A DNA stretch of 64,000 nucleotides from Whitmania pigra (GCA_021613335.1 JAJTWR010000431.1:2418001-2482000); one strand, 5' to 3'. Counted from the first letter of the stretch, positions 23,922 through 33,459 are shown. Notes: generated from the sequence alone by a model not told the origin. A program made the numbers and translations.

Positions 23922-25625
23922 TCAACGAGGAAGATGCGAGTTATTCGCGCCACTGTCGGGAATGAACAAGAAGTCACCTTTGCGCCACTGGCCGACGCGC
24001 ACGCCATTCTCGTAGCGGCCTTCCTCGGCGAGCCCGCCGTCGGGCGCGTAGCTGCGCCATAGCCCTTGGGGTTTCCCGTCGCGATAGCTGCCGATGAAGC
24101 GCGTGCCCCCGTCGCGGTAGTTGCCCGACCAGCGGCCGGTCTCTTTCCCGCGTCGGAAATTACCCTCCATCATCAGGGAGCCGTTGTCGAAGTAGTACGA
24201 GAACGGCCCATCGGGTTCGCCGGACACGAAGCGCCCGCGCTTCTCCAGCCTCCCGTTGGGGTGCCAGTAGTTGAAGAGTCCGAACTCCACCTGTTTGGGG
24301 CGGCCAGCGTCGTCGAGCTTGCAAACGAAACAGCCGCTGCGGCGCTCTTCGCCGTCGTTCACCCAATCGCCCTCGGCGAGGCTGCACTCGGAGATAACGG
24401 CAAAGGTCTTACGGTCGTTCCAGTCGATGACTTCCCAGGGAGTGCCGTCGGAAAAGTAGGTGCGCCATTTGCCGGTGCGCGAGCCGCGCTCAATGGGGCC
24501 TTCTTCCTTCACCTTCCCGTTGAAATAGTAAATCTTCCAATTGCCCTGCGGCACGCCGCCGACGTAGGTCCCCTCAATCACCTTGGAGCCGTTGCCTTCG
24601 TAGCTCGCCCAGGGTCCGTTGAGGGCTCCGCGCTCGTACACCGCGTTGGTCCGCACTTTTCCATTGGGGTAGAGCAGCCGCCAAGGCCCATCTTTGCGGC
24701 AATGCCGGTAAGTCTCTTCAACGGTGAATTTGGTCTTGAGTTCGATGCTCTTCCAGAGTCCGTCCGGGCAGTGGCCCGCGAAGCGACCCTCTTCGAGGAC
24801 GCGCCCGGCGCTGTCGTAGGAGCGCCAGTCGCCGCTGCCGCCGAGGATGACCGACTCGCTCTTGAGGGCGCCGTCGCCAGCGAAGAACTGGTGTTTCCCG
24901 TCGGGGAGGCCCCCGCGGTACTCCCCGCGGTGCAAGAGGCCACCGTCGGGGTAGAACTCCTCGACGAGCCCATCGCGGCGTCCGGCTCGGTACAGCTCTT
25001 TGCGAATGACGCGCCCATTCGGCTCGTAGGTTTGCCAGAGCCCTTCTTCGCGCCCGTCGATGAGGCAACCTTCGCGGCGCGAACTCGGGTCGGCCACATA
25101 TTCGCCGTGCGGGAAGGGGCAGTGTTCGGCCTCCGGGCCTAGGCGCTTGCCGCCCTGGTAGGTGACCGTATGCCAGGGCGCGCCGGTTGCGAAGAACTCC
25201 CGGAAGACGCCATCGGGCAGGCCCTTCACGTAGGGGCCTTCACGGACGAGCTGGCCGGTCTCGCGATCGTAAAAGCGCCAGTTCCCTTCCATCTGCCCGG
25301 CGCGGTACTCGCCTTCACGCAGCAACGTCCCTTCGGGGCTCCAGAATTTCCAAGGGCCGACGCGCTTGCCGCCTTGGAGCTCTCCGCGGTCCTCCCGCTG
25401 GCAATTCGGAAAGTAGCGCTCTACGAGGCCCTGGCGCTCGCCGCGAACAAAGTTCGCCACTTCTTCAAGCTGCCCGCCGAAGCGGTAGAAGCGCCACTCG
25501 CCTTCGCGGCGCCCGCCGACGAGGCAGCCGGTTTCTTTGGGGACTTCGCGCCACACGCCGCGCGCAGCGTCGCAGGCGGCGCGTGGCTCGAGGGCTGTGA
25601 GGAGGGTCAAGAGGAGGTAGCTCAT
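23922..25625 (-). CDS. exported protein built of about 20 MORN-like repeats
   Basis: 567 residues from ATG 25625, chosen because it overlaps the upstream stop (ATGA) and begins a signal peptide (MSYLLLTLLTALEPRAAC). The frame is open much further upstream, but that part is out-of-frame sequence of the next gene. The mature protein is almost entirely MORN_2/YwqK-like units of about 20-24 residues (GNWRFYDRETGQLVREGPYVKG, GNWKIYYFNGKVKEEGPIERG). A few cysteines (REGCLIDG, RSGCFVC) may form disulfides. Such proteins are often extracytoplasmic with unknown ligands. It is the last structural gene of the MoxR operon, with Fur 33 nt beyond. Confidence 0.85.
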   Translation of the reverse strand: MSYLLLTLLTALEPRAACDAARGVWREVPKETGCLVGGRREGEWRFYRFGGQLEEVANFVRGERQGLVERYFPNCQREDRGELQGGKRVGPWKFWSPEGTLLREGEYRAGQMEGNWRFYDRETGQLVREGPYVKGLPDGVFREFFATGAPWHTVTYQGGKRLGPEAEHCPFPHGEYVADPSSRREGCLIDGREEGLWQTYEPNGRVIRKELYRAGRRDGLVEEFYPDGGLLHRGEYRGGLPDGKHQFFAGDGALKSESVILGGSGDWRSYDSAGRVLEEGRFAGHCPDGLWKSIELKTKFTVEETYRHCRKDGPWRLLYPNGKVRTNAVYERGALNGPWASYEGNGSKVIEGTYVGGVPQGNWKIYYFNGKVKEEGPIERGSRTGKWRTYFSDGTPWEVIDWNDRKTFAVISECSLAEGDWVNDGEERRSGCFVCKLDDAGRPKQVEFGLFNYWHPNGRLEKRGRFVSGEPDGPFSYYFDNGSLMMEGNFRRGKETGRWSGNYRDGGTRFIGSYRDGKPQGLWRSYAPDGGLAEEGRYENGVRVGQWRKGDFLFIPDSGANNSHLPR

Positions 25626-27463
25626 GGGCCCAGCACCTGCTTCAAGGCCTCGTCGACGCCGATGCGGGTCGGGCTTCCGTCGAGGCTCTGGGTATCGAGG
25701 TGGGTCATGGAGATGCGCGGCGAGAACGCCGTGTCGTGGAAGCTCTTCACCGCCTCCGCTGCGTTGGGGCCCTGGCCGCAGGCAAATTGCTCGCCGTGCT
25801 CGTCGGTGAGGCACACCGAAACCCCCGAGGCATTCTCGTCGACGGCGAGCACGAAGGGCGAAGACGCATCGACGGTAAACCGCCGCGAGCGCCGCAGCGC
25901 CCGTGCGGCCTCGCCGTCGCTTCCGCGGAGCTGCACCGGCAGTGGCAGGTCCAAGAGGCGCAGTGCCGTGGGCCAACGCCGCAGGACTTCTTGGTAGGCG
26001 TTGCGGGCACCTTCGCGCTGCCCGAGCCGCCAGAGCGCGTCGGCTTGGTAGGCGGTGGTGCGCCAGCGCAGTAGTCCCTCGCGCTTGGGCAGGCGTGCGA
26101 GCGCTTCTCGCGCGAACCTCTCGGCTGCCGCTGGCGAGCTGAGCGAGAGCTCGCCTTCGGCCGCATCGAAGTAGCCGAGGGCTTCCGGGTAGCGGGCGTC
26201 TTCGCGGCGGCCTTCGCGGATGGCCGCTTCGAGGGCCGGTCGCCCGGTCAGCGCGGCTACGGAAGCGAGCTGCCAGCCCGGCCAGTCGCTCGGCTCCCCG
26301 AGGTAGGGGCGGACGACCCGGTTGAGGCGCTGTTCTTGCGCAAGGTAGGTGAACGACGCTCGTCGCCACTCCCAGCGGCGCAAGTAGAGCGCGGGCAGGG
26401 TGGCGAGGATTTTCACTCGCTGCCAGAGCGTCGGCGCGTAGGAGGCGCGCTCCTTGGTGAGTGTCACGAAGGCGTCGAGCGCCAAGGCCGCCCGCAAGGC
26501 CCGCGAGAATTTTTCGAGCTCCGGGTCGTTGCTCGACATGCCGGTGCGGCTCTGCAGGCGCCCCAACTCCTCGGCGAGAGCAGCGGCTTCGTCGAAGCGG
26601 CCGAGCACGAGGAGGAGGTCCGACAAGAACGCCCGGCGGGCGAGGGCGAATTGCGCGCGGTAGCGCTGCTCAATCGGCTGGCGCTGCATCGTCTTCAGCG
26701 AGGAGATGGCCCGCTGGAAGTCGCCGGTGAGCAAGTAGAAGTCGGCGAGCTGCCGCCCGGCTGGTTCCGCGCAGTCGCGCTCGTTTTCGGCGCGCAGCAT
26801 GAGGCTCTCGGCCTCGTTCATGCGGAACACCGTGAGCGCGCTGCTCCCGGCGTTGCGCAGTAGGGTGCAGCTCCGGCCTTGGGTGGCGGTGATACCGGCC
26901 ATCGCCCAATCGTAGCTCTCCTGGCGGTTGCGCTGCTCGAAGGCGATGCTGAGCAGCCCGTTGTAGCCGTCGGCGCGGTCCTGCGGGCGCTGCGAGCCGA
27001 TGAGCCCGCGCGCGAGCGTCGTCGCTTCGTCGTACCGGCCGAGCTTCATGAGCGGCCAAATGCGAAGGCCGGCGAGTTCCCGCTGGCGATCTCGCGGAAT
27101 GAGTTCCAGGGCCTCCAGAGCTTCGGCGTTGCGGCTCATTTCGAGGAGTATCGAGTACTTTTCGAGGCCAAGCTGCAAGGGCCAGTCGTCCTGGGCGGCC
27201 TCCGGCAGACGCTCGGCGATGTTCATGTAGTAGAGCGCGCGCGGGTGGTTTCCTTCGAGGTCATGGGAGACGCGAGTCATCGCCCAAGCGCCGGGGAAAG
27301 AGCGGGGATTCGCGCGGAGCAAAGCCTCGGCGGCGCTGCGGGCAGCGAGAAAGCGCCCTTGCTCGATATTGGAGAGCAAGGCCTGCTCCTCCGGGGAGAA
27401 ATGCTTCGCCCCGGGGCTCAACGCGATGCTGAGCGCGGTGAGGAGCAGTGCGACCGACGTCAT
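25622..27463 (-). CDS. exported TPR-like protein of the MoxR operon
   Basis: 613 residues from ATG 27463, which overlaps the moxR-family stop (ATGA). A signal peptide (MTSVALLLTALSIALSPGA) is followed by TPR-like helical pairs through most of the length (ARSAAEALLRANPRSFPGAW, YDEATTLARGLIGSQRPQDR, WRTTAYQADALWRLGQREGA). The last 100 residues form a non-repeat domain with HGEQFACGQGPNAAEAVKSF. TPR proteins commonly accompany MoxR and DUF58 genes (as in Bat operons). It is probably a periplasmic adaptor; its partner is unknown. Confidence 0.75.
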   Translation of the reverse strand: MTSVALLLTALSIALSPGAKHFSPEEQALLSNIEQGRFLAARSAAEALLRANPRSFPGAWAMTRVSHDLEGNHPRALYYMNIAERLPEAAQDDWPLQLGLEKYSILLEMSRNAEALEALELIPRDRQRELAGLRIWPLMKLGRYDEATTLARGLIGSQRPQDRADGYNGLLSIAFEQRNRQESYDWAMAGITATQGRSCTLLRNAGSSALTVFRMNEAESLMLRAENERDCAEPAGRQLADFYLLTGDFQRAISSLKTMQRQPIEQRYRAQFALARRAFLSDLLLVLGRFDEAAALAEELGRLQSRTGMSSNDPELEKFSRALRAALALDAFVTLTKERASYAPTLWQRVKILATLPALYLRRWEWRRASFTYLAQEQRLNRVVRPYLGEPSDWPGWQLASVAALTGRPALEAAIREGRREDARYPEALGYFDAAEGELSLSSPAAAERFAREALARLPKREGLLRWRTTAYQADALWRLGQREGARNAYQEVLRRWPTALRLLDLPLPVQLRGSDGEAARALRRSRRFTVDASSPFVLAVDENASGVSVCLTDEHGEQFACGQGPNAAEAVKSFHDTAFSPRISMTHLDTQSLDGSPTRIGVDEALKQVLGP

Positions 27464-28479
27464 CCGTTCGCCTCCGCTGGTGCAGCCTCTGCGCCGGGAG
27501 CACTCAAAGTGCGGCGGGAGAGCGCCTCTATCGGCGCGGTGAGCGCGTCGCGAACGAGCTCGTCCACGCGGGTGCCAGGGATGACCTCCAAGCGGTGGGC
27601 GAAGAGCGGCACCGCTAGGTGCTCGATGTCTTCGCTCGACACGAAGCGGCGGCCGCGGAGCAGCGCGAGCGCTTGCAAGGCGGGGACAGCCTGCACGAGG
27701 CTTCGGGTCGAAACCCCTTGGCGCACCGGCTTTGCCGAGCGCAGCACCCGGGCGATGTCCACCAAGCACTCGTGGATGAGCGGCGACACGTGGATGTGTT
27801 TGCGCAGCGTTGTGCGGGCGGCGAGGAGCTCGTTCCGGCCGACCCGCGGCAGCTCCACCTTCTCGCGCAGTGAGCCGTGGCTGCGGAGCACTTCGAGCTC
27901 TTCCTTGCGCTCGATGTGGGTCATCGAAAGCTTGAAGAGAAACCGGTCGAGCTGCGCCATGGGCAAGGGATAGGTGCCGATGGAGTCGAGAGGGTTCTGG
28001 GTGGCGATGACGAAAAACAACTCGTCTAAGGGATGGCTCGCGTTGTCGATGGTGACTTGCTTTTCGGCCATGGCTTCGAGCAACGCCGACTGCACCTTGG
28101 GCGAGGCGCGGTTCAGCTCGTCGACTAGCACCACGTAGGCGAACACCGGCCCCGGGTGGAACGAGAAGTTCCCTTGCGCCGGGTCGAGGACAGTCATCCC
28201 GGTGATGTCCGAGGGCAGGAGGTCGGGGGTGAATTGGATGCGGCGAAACTCCGCGAGGGCCCCTTTCTGATGCTCCACGTAGAGCGAGTGGCCGAGGGCC
28301 TTTGCGAGCGTCGTCTTGCCGGAGCCTGGATAGTCTTCGAGGAGCACGTGGCCATCGGCGAAGAGCGCTACGAGGATGAGCTCGATGATGCCGTCGCGGC
28401 CGATAATCTCTGCGCGCATCTGGGCGCGGAGGCGTTCGGCGACGTCGTGGGCGTGAGCAAGAGTAATGTCGTCGGTCAT
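27460..28479 (-). CDS. MoxR-family AAA+ ATPase
   Basis: 339 residues from ATG 28479 with GAGG just upstream. Walker A PGSGKTTL (51-58), the MoxR signature FRRIQFTPDLLPSDITG, Walker B VVLVDELNRASPKVQSALLEAM, sensor region VIATQNPLDSIGTYPLP and the AAA lid domain are all present. MoxR ATPases act as chaperone-like factors, usually with DUF58 and VWA proteins; here the DUF58 and transglutaminase genes lie directly upstream in the same run. Cytoplasmic. Confidence 0.95.
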   Translation of the reverse strand: MTDDITLAHAHDVAERLRAQMRAEIIGRDGIIELILVALFADGHVLLEDYPGSGKTTLAKALGHSLYVEHQKGALAEFRRIQFTPDLLPSDITGMTVLDPAQGNFSFHPGPVFAYVVLVDELNRASPKVQSALLEAMAEKQVTIDNASHPLDELFFVIATQNPLDSIGTYPLPMAQLDRFLFKLSMTHIERKEELEVLRSHGSLREKVELPRVGRNELLAARTTLRKHIHVSPLIHECLVDIARVLRSAKPVRQGVSTRSLVQAVPALQALALLRGRRFVSSEDIEHLAVPLFAHRLEVIPGTRVDELVRDALTAPIEALSRRTLSAPGAEAAPAEANG

Positions 28480-28486
28480 GGTTTCC

Positions 28487-30524
28487 TCAGCGGGTGAAGC
28501 ACCAACCTAGTGGGTTGAGGCGCGCAGCGGTACGGCGCGTTCGCGATGCGCGACGGTGCAGCTCGTCGCGCACGGCGCGCGCGGAGGTGACGAAGGCTCG
28601 GGCCTCGTCTGGGGAAAGCGAGCGCCCGAGCGCATGTGCAAGGTAGGTTGTCGTAAGCGCTACGAAGCCCGGCGCCTGCGCTGCGATGCGCTGCGCGTGC
28701 CGTTCGCGGGACTCGCCGAAGCGTCGGCGCAGGCCGTGGTCTGCCAAGGCGTCGAGGACAGCCCGGTAGGCGCGGCGGGGAGTGCCGTCGGAAAGGCGTC
28801 GCAGGAGCTTCACCGCGAAGGCGAGGAACAGGCACGCGCCGAGGAATCCGAAAAGTCCGTAGCCCACGGGTGCAAAGGAGAACGAAGAAGTCGTGGTGCG
28901 CTTGCCGAGGGCAACTTCGTTGCGGGCGATGTCGCCAAAGAGGCTCGCGAGGTCTTGGTCCATGTGCGGGCGCAGTGGCTCGTCGGACCGCTCCGGGTAA
29001 ATGTCGAAGGTTACCCAGCCGACGCCATCGACGAACATCTCCGGCCAGGCGTGCGCGTCGGTGCCGTAGACGAGCAGTACCGAGCCCACTGAGCGAGCGA
29101 CCGCATCGACGCCATAGCCGGTCGCGACCCGCGCCGGAATTCCCTGGCTTCGCAGCAGGAATACCGCTGCGTGCGCGAAGTGGACGCAATAGCCGCGCAG
29201 GCTCTCAAAGAGAAAATGCCCAATGGGGTCGGCGCCAACGACTTCCTTTTCCGAGAGCGTGTAGAAACCCTTGCGCTCAAGGTACTGGCGAATGGCGAGG
29301 GCCTTCATCATCTCGTCGCCGTAGAAGCGGGGGTCGATGCTATCGACGATGCGCTGGGAGAGCTCCTGGTAGCGAGGGTCGTCGGGGAGCGCCAGGTAGT
29401 AGGCGCGTCGCTCCGGGGACCAGTCGCGGGGCACGACGGCGCGCCCGAGGAGCCGGTCCGGCGTGCGCAGCGCCACAAGCGAGGTCACGTCGTAGGCGGC
29501 GCGAAAACGGCGCGGGTTGGGGTTGTCCGCCGGGCTGAACTCCTTCGGAAAACCCAAGCCCGGTGGCTCGCCGTGGTCGGCGAGCAAGTACATGGTGGTT
29601 TTGACTTCTCGGTGGAACTCCGGCGCTTGCGGCAGGACGAGCGTCTCTTTTCCCCTTGGGCAGCGAGCGGGGGATGTCTTCGTCGTAGTGGCCACTCTCG
29701 TCGGCGACGAGGAGCCGACCCATGAGCCGCGAGCGGACTCCTTGCCGCAGGTAGAGCACCGGCGCGTACGGCAGCTCGTCGTGGAGGATGGTCACCGCCA
29801 CTGGCACGTGGCTGTTGTCGCGGTTGCGGGAACGCTCGCGCTCGCTCTCTTTCGAGAGTCCGAGGTCGTCGGGGCGCGGGCTTCCCAAACGCGGCGTGAG
29901 CCCGCCGTAGAGGTAGCCCCAGCCAGCGAGGAGCGCCAGGAGGGCGAGCCCCAGAATTCCGGCGCCGAGCCGCCGACGCAGGAGCAGCAGCGCCGAGAGC
30001 AGCATCGCCGAGAGGCCAAGCGCCGCGAGCACCGCTTCGGGCTCAATGCCTCGCGACAAGGACCAGTCGGCAAGCCCTCGCGGTTGATGCAAGTTCAGGT
30101 GCCGGTGCGCGGCGAGCGCGTGGGCGGCGACCGCCATGACCAGAAGCGCTTCGACGAGCGCCACGCCTCTGGAGAGGCCGGTGCTCCACGAGAGGAGGAG
30201 CCCCAGCGCAAGGCCGCCGGTGAAGAAGCTCGAGACATCGCCGACGAGCAGCGAGCCGACGAGCCCGAACATCGCGGTGAGCGCCTGACCCAACAGGAAA
30301 ATCGCGAGTGCGAGCACCAAGACTGCGCGGGTGCGCAGCCGGACCCGTGCGCTTACCCGCGAGAGCACCGTCGCTGCGGTGAGGCCCGCAAGGGCCGCCA
30401 CCATCGCGACCGTGGGGGCGAGCGGCGCTAGGAAGACGAGGGCCGTCAGACAGCGGATGAAGGTCTCCAGCACCAGCACCCAGGTCGGCAGCGCTTCTCG
30501 TGGGTTGTGGATGGGCGCCGTCAT
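28487..30524 (-). pseudogene. transglutaminase-like membrane protein (DUF3488 type), frame-disrupted
   Basis: From ATG 30524 (overlapping the DUF58 stop, ATGA) the N-terminal part has about seven hydrophobic segments and a periplasmic stretch ending YDEDIPRSLPKGK. At the homopolymers 29648-29655 (AAAA and GGGG on the minus strand) the frame changes: one extra base separates it from the downstream frame, which continues KETLVLPQAPEFHREVK. That part holds the papain-like transglutaminase core with Cys in LRGYCVHFAHAAVFLLRSQG and His/Asp in DAHAWPEMFVDGVGWVTFD, then one more span and a cytoplasmic tail ending at 28487. Without the extra base the protein is about 679 residues. Family members sit with MoxR and DUF58, as here. 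Whether this is a real mutation or a sequencing error is unresolved. Confidence 0.8.
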
Positions 30525-31714
30525 GCGCGGGGAAGCTCCACCGGCAAGACTTGGTAGCCCTCGTCGCGCAGCGCCGAACAGAGGTGCCCAAAGCCGCGCT
30601 CAGGCCCCGGGGGCGGCTCGACAATCCAGCGCTCGCGCCAATTGCGCGGCGCCATCGGCGACTCTGCGAGCGGTGCGCCGATGACGATGAGCGGCTGCAC
30701 GCCGTTCGCCTGCGCGAAACTCGCAAGGCGCGCGCGCCACGGCCCGTCGGCGGCCGGCGCGAACACCAGAATTCCATCGGAAGTGCGTCCGCCCAAGCGA
30801 TGGAGCACCGAGCCGCCCTCGGCGCGATGGGCCGCAGATGCAATGAGTTGCTCCAGCGCCTGCGACAGGTCCGTCGCCGGGGTGCTGGCTCCGTCCGCAG
30901 CAAAGGAGAAGCCTCCGCCGAAGCCTCGGGTCTCCAAAAAGCCTCGGGCGATGCTCGCGGTCGCTTCGTCGTCTTCTCCGGCCACGAAAAACGCCGTGCG
31001 CAGGGGCCGATGGGTGCTCGCGCGCTCCGGAGAGCGCACCATGAGCCGCCGGGTGCGAGCAAAGGAGCGCCAGTGGATGCGTTTCAGCGGGTCGCCGCGG
31101 GCGTAGCCGCGCAGCTCCATCGGGTCGCCTTCCGGCAGTCCGTGGGCGTCGGAGATGCCATCGCCGCCGGAGATGGCGAGCCGCAGACTCGGTGCGACAG
31201 GTGCCGACGCCGGGAGGATGCGCACCGGCGACGGAAAGTAGCGCTTCACGGTGATGCGGGTGAGGCCGAACAGGTCTTCCACGTCGAGCGCCCGCAGGAG
31301 GCCGTCGAAGTTTCCGCGCTGCTCCGGGGTGACGACTTCGCCAAAGCCCGCGCCCGAGGCATAGAGCTCCGCCCGGACGCCCGCCGGGGCGCGCCAGCCG
31401 AGCGACAAGTCGATGAAGGGCAGAGCCCGAAGCCGCGGCAAGCGGAACTCGGTCGCTTCTTGGCGGTGGGTGGTGAGTTCCCGCGGGGCGTCGCTTCTCG
31501 CTGCCGCGAGGGCGCGCCGTTGGATGAGCGCCGCGACGAGCGTCGCAAATACGAGCAGCAGCACGAGCGCGAGCGCCGTGAGGGCCCCGGCGGTGACGAG
31601 GTAATCGGTCTCCCGCCACCCGTAGACGAGCGCAAGGATGGAGGCGGCAATGAGTGCAGCGCCCAGAGGTCGAAGCGGAAGCCATGAGCCCAATCGCTGA
31701 AGCCAGGAAACCAC
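30521..31714 (-). CDS. DUF58 domain protein
   Basis: 397 residues from GTG 31714, with AAGG 7 nt upstream. Two membrane spans occur near the N-terminus (about 16-34 and 38-65). The DUF58 signature is at about 200-235 (LRGYARGDPLKRIHWRSFART), followed by a VWA-like C-terminal half. It is the first gene of the run DUF58 - transglutaminase - MoxR - TPR - MORN, each joined by 4-nt overlaps or short gaps. DUF58 proteins are usual MoxR partners in the inner membrane. The distance to the OmpA terminator upstream leaves room for its own promoter. Confidence 0.9.
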   Translation of the reverse strand: MVSWLQRLGSWLPLRPLGAALIAASILALVYGWRETDYLVTAGALTALALVLLLVFATLVAALIQRRALAAARSDAPRELTTHRQEATEFRLPRLRALPFIDLSLGWRAPAGVRAELYASGAGFGEVVTPEQRGNFDGLLRALDVEDLFGLTRITVKRYFPSPVRILPASAPVAPSLRLAISGGDGISDAHGLPEGDPMELRGYARGDPLKRIHWRSFARTRRLMVRSPERASTHRPLRTAFFVAGEDDEATASIARGFLETRGFGGGFSFAADGASTPATDLSQALEQLIASAAHRAEGGSVLHRLGGRTSDGILVFAPAADGPWRARLASFAQANGVQPLIVIGAPLAESPMAPRNWRERWIVEPPPGPERGFGHLCSALRDEGYQVLPVELPRA

Positions 31715-31764
31715 TGACGCACCTTATCAGCGTGGCGGCGTAATTGCGGGACCCACGTCGTGCC

Positions 31765-31806
31765 AAAACGACGAAGGGGCTGCCCCTCGTGAGGGCAACC
31801 CCTTCG
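31765..31806 (-). terminator. Rho-independent terminator of the ompA/TSP3 gene
   Basis: On the minus strand, CGAAGGGG-TTGCCC pairs with GGGCAG-CCCCTTCG around a 7-nt loop (31772-31806), followed a few bases on by TTTT (31768-31765). It lies 22 nt after the stop of the OmpA-family gene and before the DUF58 start. Confidence 0.75.
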
Positions 31807-31827
31807 CCTGAAGCTTTCGTGAGCCGC

Positions 31828-33459
31828 TTACTTCCGAGTTGTGCAGTCGATGGTGACGAACTCGACCCGTCGGTTGTTCTCGCGGCCACCAACGGTGGCG
31901 TTGCTGTCGATCGGCTGGTCAGGACCGTAGCCGACCGGCGTGAGGCGAGCACCGTCGATGCCACGGCGGGTGAGGCCGTTGACGACTGACTGGGCGCGCG
32001 CTTCGCTGAGCGCGAGGTTCTTCGCCCGGCTGCCGCGGCTGTCGGTGTGGCCTTCGACCCGGACGCAGATGCCGTCGCGGCTCTTCAAGACTTCCGCGAT
32101 GTCATTCATGAGTCCGTTGGACCTCGGCAGAATGGCCGACTTGCCGACCGCGAAGTTGATCTTCTGCTGCAGCTCGATGCGGTCCGCCTTGATGACGATG
32201 GACTTGTAGACCGGGCAGCCATTGTTCGAGGCGACGCCTGGAACCTTCGGGCAGAGGTCCTTGTCATCCGTCACGCCGTCGTCGTCCGTGTCGAGGCAGC
32301 CCTTGAGCTCCGGCTTTCCGGGGAAGTTCGGGCAGCGGTCGAGGTTATCCGGTACGCCGTCGTTGTCCTGGTCTGGGCAGCCACGGGCAGCCTTGCTTCC
32401 AGGTTGGGTCGGGCACTGGTCGATGTCGTCCGGCACGCCGTCGCCGTCACGGTCCGGGCAGCCATTGGCGCTCGCCGCACCCGGGAGGTTCGGGCACTGG
32501 TCGACGCTGTCGGGCACGCCGTCACCGTCGCTGTCCGGGCAGCCATTGGCGCTCGGGGACCCGGCAACATCCGGGCAGGCGTCGACATCATCGGTCACGC
32601 CGTCGTTATCTCTATCCGGGCAGCCTTGCGCCGCGCGCGAGCCCGGGACGTAAGGGCATTTGTCTTCTGCGTCGCCGACGCCGTCGCCGTCCGCGTCTGG
32701 TTGCGGGCAGCCACGCATATAGGCCGGGCCCTTCTGGGCGCTGCAGTAGTCTTGGGCGTTCTGTACGCCGTCGCCGTCGAAGTCAGAGCCGCCGGCGTTA
32801 AAGTCGATGGTGAGACCAAAGCTCAGCAGCGAGGCATCGCTCTTGAGCGTGTAGTTGGCAGGGGTTCCGTACGCGAACACGTGGGTGTAGCGAACCGAGG
32901 GGCCAATCCAAATCGGCCAGTTCTTGCCGCGGAAGAGGATACCGGCGCCGGCGAAGAGCTCCCAGCGAGGTCCAAGGCCACCGGAATTTGCGTCACCGGT
33001 GAGGGCCATACCAGTACCACCTTCGAAGAAGGGAGATACTTGGTGACCCATGGACATCGGCCGCTTGAGGCGGAGGCCGAGGTCGATTTGAAAGGCACCG
33101 CCCGTCGACTTCGCGGGGTTGGTGAAGTCGGGTTTGTTGGGATTGAGGCTCAGGATGTGCTGACCGATTTGCAGGTTCACATCCAAGAAGGAGAGGACAT
33201 CCAAATAGCCGTGCAAGTGCCAAGCGCCGCCCCAGCCATACCACTTGTTCACGGGGTCATTGACCGGAAATGCCGCCATGCCGTCTAGCCGAATACCCCC
33301 GTGCTGGCTAATCCAGCTGCTCGTATTCTTCTTCGGCGCTGGGTTGGTGTTGGTGACTGGTGCGGGTTGTAGAGAGTTATCTTGGGCGTTCGCGGTGAAG
33401 GCGAACGTAAGACAACTGACGAACAGCACATACTTCATGAAATTTCCAATGCGCTCCAT
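31828..33459 (-). CDS. OmpA-family outer-membrane protein with seven TSP3 calcium-type repeats
   Basis: 543 residues from ATG 33459, which has AAGGAG 4 nt upstream; ATG 33438 (MKYVLFVSCLTF) is a close alternative. The signal peptide ends near FTANAQ. Residues about 40-225 form an 8-strand-type outer-membrane barrel. Seven thrombospondin type-3 repeats follow (D-x-D-G-D-G-V then C, about 26 residues each, about 226-415). The OmpA-like peptidoglycan-binding domain comes last (INFAVGKSAILPRS, VRVEGHTDSRGSRAKNLALSEARA, GRENNRRVEF). It probably tethers the outer membrane to murein, with a calcium-stiffened linker. It has its own terminator and a candidate promoter. Confidence 0.93.
   Translation of the reverse strand: MERIGNFMKYVLFVSCLTFAFTANAQDNSLQPAPVTNTNPAPKKNTSSWISQHGGIRLDGMAAFPVNDPVNKWYGWGGAWHLHGYLDVLSFLDVNLQIGQHILSLNPNKPDFTNPAKSTGGAFQIDLGLRLKRPMSMGHQVSPFFEGGTGMALTGDANSGGLGPRWELFAGAGILFRGKNWPIWIGPSVRYTHVFAYGTPANYTLKSDASLLSFGLTIDFNAGGSDFDGDGVQNAQDYCSAQKGPAYMRGCPQPDADGDGVGDAEDKCPYVPGSRAAQGCPDRDNDGVTDDVDACPDVAGSPSANGCPDSDGDGVPDSVDQCPNLPGAASANGCPDRDGDGVPDDIDQCPTQPGSKAARGCPDQDNDGVPDNLDRCPNFPGKPELKGCLDTDDDGVTDDKDLCPKVPGVASNNGCPVYKSIVIKADRIELQQKINFAVGKSAILPRSNGLMNDIAEVLKSRDGICVRVEGHTDSRGSRAKNLALSEARAQSVVNGLTRRGIDGARLTPVGYGPDQPIDSNATVGGRENNRRVEFVTIDCTTRK
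32213..32784 (-). repeat. seven tandem TSP3-coding repeats of about 78 bp
   Basis: DNA coding seven D/N-rich TSP3 units. The units remain similar at the nucleotide level (recurring GACGGCGTGCC-type segments on the minus strand), which suggests duplication or gene conversion and a potential for copy-number change. Confidence 0.8.

Noticed and set aside
25626..26369. N-terminal extension of the MORN-repeat protein to 815 residues
   Set aside because: The added part is Arg/Pro-rich out-of-frame sequence of the TPR-like gene; the ATGA overlap and signal peptide at 25625 define the start.
27464..27769. N-terminal extension of the TPR-like protein
   Set aside because: It lies antiphase within the MoxR gene and lacks homology; the signal peptide begins at 27463.
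29648..29655. Possible programmed -1 slippery heptamer (GGGAAAA) in the transglutaminase gene
   Set aside because: The zero-frame codon phase is GGG-AAA-A, which does not fit X-XXY-YYZ, and the shift needed is +1, not -1.
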